Shown: positions 60,820 through 64,000 of the stretch, piece after piece
Numbering within the stretch: position 1 is the stretch's first letter
Layout of the letters: each line of letters starts with the position of its first letter
Source: JAHEEL01 sp963715255
GTDB lineage: Bacteria; Actinomycetota; Acidimicrobiia; Spongiisociales; UBA5794
Reading direction: 5' to 3'
Assembly: GCA_963715255.1 (NCBI GenBank)
Contig: CAVQRN010000003.1
Span: 186,001 to 250,000, forward strand
Length of the DNA stretch: 64,000 nt
The notes under the pieces: model-generated
What the model was told of the DNA's origin: nothing
Databases searched by the model: none
What the model saw: the letters and a program-made list of their open reading frames with translations, nothing else
Translations under genes and position numbers: made by a program

Positions 60820-62348
60820 ACGGGCGGAATACCGTGGCGCCGATCCGAGAAGGTCCGGTCCTTCCGAGCGGCGTATCGAAGCCGTGCAATGATCTCCCGC
60901 CGGAGTTCCTCCGGTTGGATGACCGCATCGATCACGTTCTCGGACGCGAGCCTCAGCAGATCAACGTCCGCTGAATACTCGGCACGGCGTTCCTCGATGA
61001 ACGCCTCCCGCTCGCCCTCAGGCAGTGTCTCGATCTTGTTGAAATACACAGCGTTGATCGCCGCCTCGGGCCCCATGACGGCGATCTCAGCGGTCGGAAG
61101 CGCGAGGGTCGCGTCGGGACGGAACCCTGGTCCGGAGAATGCGTAGAGACCGGCACCATACGCCTTGCGAACGATGACCGAGATCCTCGGCACCGTCGCC
61201 TCGGCAAGCGCGGTCAGCATTTTGGCCCCCGCGCGAATGATGCCTTGCCGCTCGACCTCCGTGCCGATCATGAACCCCGGTACATCGGCGAAGAAGAGCA
61301 GCGGAACGTTCATCGCATCACATAGCCACATGAATCGGGCGGCCTTGTCCGCGGAGTCCACGAACAGCACCCCGCCGAGGTGGCTGGGCTGTGAGGCAAC
61401 GATCCCGACGGGTTTGCCGTCGAGCAGCGCGAACGCTGTGATCAACTCGCGTGCGAACAGTTCCTTGACTTGGAAGAGAGACCCTGCATCGACGATCCCC
61501 CTCAAGAAGTCGAGCATGTCGTAGACGGCTCTCGGATCTTCCGGGAGCATCTCAGCCGGCCGGAACCCTTCCTCAGGCGGGTCTGGGGCGTACACGGGGG
61601 GAAGAACCCGAGTGTGGTCGGCGACGTAGCTGAAGTACTGCTGGGCCCAGGCGATCGCTTCCTCGTCGCTCGACACGAGCGCGTCTCCGCACCCGGAGAC
61701 CTCGCAGTGCATGCGGGCCCCGCCCATCGCTTCGAGCGTCGTCTCCTCGCCGATGACCATCTGCGCCATGCGGGGCGAGCCGAGGTACATCGAAGCGCGA
61801 CCCTCGACCATCACGACGACGTCGCAGAACGACGGGATGTACGCACCGCCCGCCGCCGACGGCCCGAACAGGCAACACACCTGAGGAACCCGGCCCGACA
61901 GCCGAATCTGGTTGTAGAAGATCTTCCCCGCGCCGCGCCGCCCTGGGAAGAGATCGACCTGGTCGGTGATGCGAGCGCCGGCAGAGTCCACCAGGAAGAA
62001 GACCGGCAGCAGCTCGTCGTATGCCGCCTCGAGGGCACGGATGATCTTCTCGACCGTCAGACGGCCCCAACTACCTGCCTTCACGGTGGGATCGTTGGCG
62101 ATCACCATGACGGGACGTTCATCGATCGTTCCCCTGCCGGTCACGACGGCATCAGCCCCATGGCCTTCTGTCATGGCGTTGGCAAGAAGACCATCCTCGA
62201 CGAAGGACCCCGGGTCGCACAGAAGATCGACTCGGTCACGGACGAACATCTTCCCCCGCTCGTTCAGCACCTCGTGGTACTTCTCCGGGCCTCCGGTTGC
62301 AGCCCGATCAGTCTCTGCATGGAATCGGTCGCTCAGGGAGCCGGTCAT
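60816..62348 (-). CDS. Acyl-CoA carboxylase beta (carboxyltransferase) subunit
   Basis: This 510-residue carboxyltransferase moves CO2 from biotin to propionyl-, acetyl- or methylcrotonyl-CoA. Family blocks are VFFLVDSAGARITDQVDLFP, FGPSAAGGAYIPSFCDVVVM, the oxyanion glycines in MGPEAAINAVYF, and FFADVPGFMIGTEVERQGII. The partner biotin-carboxylase subunit is not in the window. Start and stop overlap der and the small membrane gene by four bases each. Confidence 0.92.
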   Translation of the reverse strand: MTGSLSDRFHAETDRAATGGPEKYHEVLNERGKMFVRDRVDLLCDPGSFVEDGLLANAMTEGHGADAVVTGRGTIDERPVMVIANDPTVKAGSWGRLTVEKIIRALEAAYDELLPVFFLVDSAGARITDQVDLFPGRRGAGKIFYNQIRLSGRVPQVCCLFGPSAAGGAYIPSFCDVVVMVEGRASMYLGSPRMAQMVIGEETTLEAMGGARMHCEVSGCGDALVSSDEEAIAWAQQYFSYVADHTRVLPPVYAPDPPEEGFRPAEMLPEDPRAVYDMLDFLRGIVDAGSLFQVKELFARELITAFALLDGKPVGIVASQPSHLGGVLFVDSADKAARFMWLCDAMNVPLLFFADVPGFMIGTEVERQGIIRAGAKMLTALAEATVPRISVIVRKAYGAGLYAFSGPGFRPDATLALPTAEIAVMGPEAAINAVYFNKIETLPEGEREAFIEERRAEYSADVDLLRLASENVIDAVIQPEELRREIIARLRYAARKDRTFSDRRHGIPPV

Positions 62349-63664
62349 GCTTCCCTCCCGCGACGCTTGCGGGCTACGACCCGAACGGGTGTCCCGGTGA
62401 AGTCATAGGTCTCTCGCATGCGACGCTCGATGAATCGGAGATAGTCGGGTCCCAGATCCCCGCCTCGCACGAACAGGATGAACGTCGGTGGTTCGGTCTC
62501 GGCCTGGACTGCGTAGAGGATGTGGGGCCGCTTGTTCTTCCGCACCGGAGGCGGATGAGCCTCCTGCAACGCCCGGATCAGCCGATTGAGTTCCGGCGTG
62601 GGAACCCGGCGACGCCGATTCTCCAGCACCGCTCGCACGGCTGCCGGGAGACGCACGAGGCGAGACCCGGTCTGCGCCGAGACCCTGAGGATCGGTGCCC
62701 AGTCGATGAACGCGAGACGATCAGCGACAGAATCCTCGGTGTGGAGGCGCTCCTCTTCATTCCGGATGTCCCATTTGTTCAGCACGAGGATCAACCCGAC
62801 GCCGGCATCCACGACCTCCTCGGCGAGGCGTTGCTCCTGATGGGTTGCCCCCAACGTGCCATCGATCATCAAGAGAGCGACATCCGACTGCGTCAGAACG
62901 CTCCTCGCCCGCATCACCGCGTACTTCTCCACGTCGTCGGTGATCTTGGTCCTGCGCTTGATTCCTGCCGTGTCGATGACCTCGAACGGTTCACCGTCGA
63001 GTTCCACGACGAAGTTGATCGGATCTCTCGTCGTGCCCGGCACGTCCGAAACCAGCACTCGGTCTTCTCCGGCGAGCCGATTCAGCAGCGTCGACTTGCC
63101 AACGTTTGGTCGTCCGATGATCGCGAGACTGGCGATGACGTTGTCCGCGACGGCTTCTCCTAGATCCGGGAGCGTCTCAACGAGACGGTCGAGGAACTCG
63201 CCGGTGTTGCGTCCGTGGAGAGCCGAGATCGGCATGGGTTCGCCGAGGCCCAATGACCAGAAACGAGCAAGATCGAGTTCGACGTTGGGTCCGTCGACCT
63301 TGTTGGCGACAAACAAGTACGGGACACCGCTGCGCTGAAGGATCCGCGCCACGCCGACATCGTCGTCGGTCAAGTCCGCTGTGCCGTCGGTTACGAAGAC
63401 AACGACGTCTGCACCACCGACCGCGATCTCCGCCTGTTCGCGAATGTCGGCGATCAGTTGCTCACCTGGCCGGAACTCCCATCCGCCTGTGTCAACGAGG
63501 ATGAAGTCGCGGCCGCTCCAGTCGGCGTTGAACTCACGCCGATCGCGAGTCACGCCGGCCTGTTCGTCAACGACGGCAGCCTTGTGTCGCACGACGCGAT
63601 TCACGAGCGTCGACTTGCCGACGTTCGGGCGTCCAAGGATGACCACGACAGGGAGTCGACTCAT
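62345..63664 (-). CDS. der: GTPase Der (EngA), 50S ribosome assembly
   Basis: This 439-residue double GTPase is needed to build the large ribosomal subunit. Two G1 loops (LGRPNVGKSTLVNRV at 10-24 and IGRPNVGKSTLLNRL near 188), two DTxG switches (LVDTGGWEF, VIDTAGIKR) and NKVDG/NKWD G4 motifs are present, with a C-terminal KH-like domain (TFILFVRGGDLGPDYLRFIE). It is coupled to the genes on both sides. Confidence 0.96.
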   Translation of the reverse strand: MSRLPVVVILGRPNVGKSTLVNRVVRHKAAVVDEQAGVTRDRREFNADWSGRDFILVDTGGWEFRPGEQLIADIREQAEIAVGGADVVVFVTDGTADLTDDDVGVARILQRSGVPYLFVANKVDGPNVELDLARFWSLGLGEPMPISALHGRNTGEFLDRLVETLPDLGEAVADNVIASLAIIGRPNVGKSTLLNRLAGEDRVLVSDVPGTTRDPINFVVELDGEPFEVIDTAGIKRRTKITDDVEKYAVMRARSVLTQSDVALLMIDGTLGATHQEQRLAEEVVDAGVGLILVLNKWDIRNEEERLHTEDSVADRLAFIDWAPILRVSAQTGSRLVRLPAAVRAVLENRRRRVPTPELNRLIRALQEAHPPPVRKNKRPHILYAVQAETEPPTFILFVRGGDLGPDYLRFIERRMRETYDFTGTPVRVVARKRRGREA

Positions 63665-64000
63665 GCCGCTGCTCCTTCGATGAGACCCCAGCCGGTTGCC
63701 GGGGTGACGATGATTGGGACCGGAGATGCATCTCGGAGATCTTCGAGCGACATGTCGTCGAGGAAGACGTCCCCAGAGAGCGCAACGTCGGGGAGGAGAT
63801 AGCGGGCAACGGGTTCGCTATCACTCTCGATGGCACGCTTGAGATCGGATCCGACCAGGAGGCCGGCGACCGCTGTGTTCCCCCCGAAGAAGCGATTCTC
63901 GACCTCGACGAGTCGAAGCGAGCGACCGCTGAGGCGTTCAAGCTGCGGAAGCAGGGGATCCAGCGCCGCTGCGCCGTAGCTTCCGGTGAGAATGCCGACG
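63661..64000 (-). CDS. DUF512 family protein, C-terminal part (partial)
   Basis: The last 112 residues of a DUF512 protein, usually a PDZ plus radical-SAM-like iron-sulfur protein of about 430 residues. VGILTGSYGAAALDPLLPQL, VEVENRFFGGNTAVAGLLVG and LSGDVFLDDMSLEDLRD match the family end. The stop overlaps the der start (ATGA at 63661-63664). The gene continues beyond the right edge. In other genomes it is often found next to der. Confidence 0.85.
   Translation of the reverse strand, partial: VGILTGSYGAAALDPLLPQLERLSGRSLRLVEVENRFFGGNTAVAGLLVGSDLKRAIESDSEPVARYLLPDVALSGDVFLDDMSLEDLRDASPVPIIVTPATGWGLIEGAAA

Overview
The window is high-GC DNA, about 62-64% by eye, with gene order and families typical of an actinobacterium. 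Supporting genes are a polyphosphate glucokinase, an F420-type DDN oxidoreductase, and a FHA / FtsR-like MerR / GcvH / PgsA neighbourhood. A deep lineage such as Acidimicrobiia is plausible, but that is an inference without a tree. Most genes are packed on the minus strand and joined by 4-base ATGA overlaps. The first gene (trkA) and the last (DUF512 family) run off the ends.

Left part (1-34 kb), chromosomal housekeeping. A four-gene coupled copper-handling operon (780-4092) is followed by an rRNA/tRNA methyltransferase, a cytochrome P450, MsrB, Maf, two acyl-CoA dehydrogenases, MscS, RNase HII, YqgE, adenosine deaminase and polyphosphate glucokinase. From 18.5 to 24.3 kb lies a dense set of MerR regulators, a bifunctional nuclease, hypoxanthine phosphoribosyltransferase, a penicillin-binding carboxypeptidase, a FHA protein, GcvH and a phosphatidyltransferase. 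From 24.8 to 28.6 kb is a small surface-polymer type locus: a membrane sulfatase/alkaline-phosphatase-fold enzyme, a two-part methyltransferase and a tiny YLDPGTG membrane protein. An FGGY kinase and a sphingosine-phosphate-lyase-like enzyme follow as an overlapping pair.

Middle part (33-50 kb), a catabolic block. A thiolase, aldehyde dehydrogenase, two-subunit CoA-transferase and class III aminotransferase face a complete oligopeptide ABC transporter (binding protein, permease, fused permease-ATPase, ATPase). Beside it are an M20 amidohydrolase, an S9 peptidase, an HDAC-type deacetylase and a P1 (DmpA-type) aminopeptidase. Together these suggest uptake and breakdown of peptides or acylated amines, with the carbon going to CoA thioesters.

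Right part (51-60 kb), mobile DNA. An IS1182-family element (51372-52989) abuts a displaced 3' end of tRNA-Pro. An intact tRNA-Pro(GGG) with the matching 43-base sequence lies at 59.7 kb, next to a tyrosine integrase. The 6.7 kb between the two repeats reads as an integrated element. Its cargo is a cassette of very small genes, a secreted 195-residue protein, and a large secreted carbohydrate-binding-type protein with X25, pullulanase-associated and PKD domains but no visible catalytic domain. The window ends in a protein made of DxDGDG repeats and a coupled DUF512 / der / acyl-CoA carboxylase chain.

An overriding caution: at least a dozen genes are interrupted by one-base frame changes with no loss of the flanking coding sequence. 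These are densest at 34.9-36.8 kb and in the 55-58 kb gene. This looks more like uncorrected indels in the sequence than true gene decay, but the sequence alone cannot settle it.
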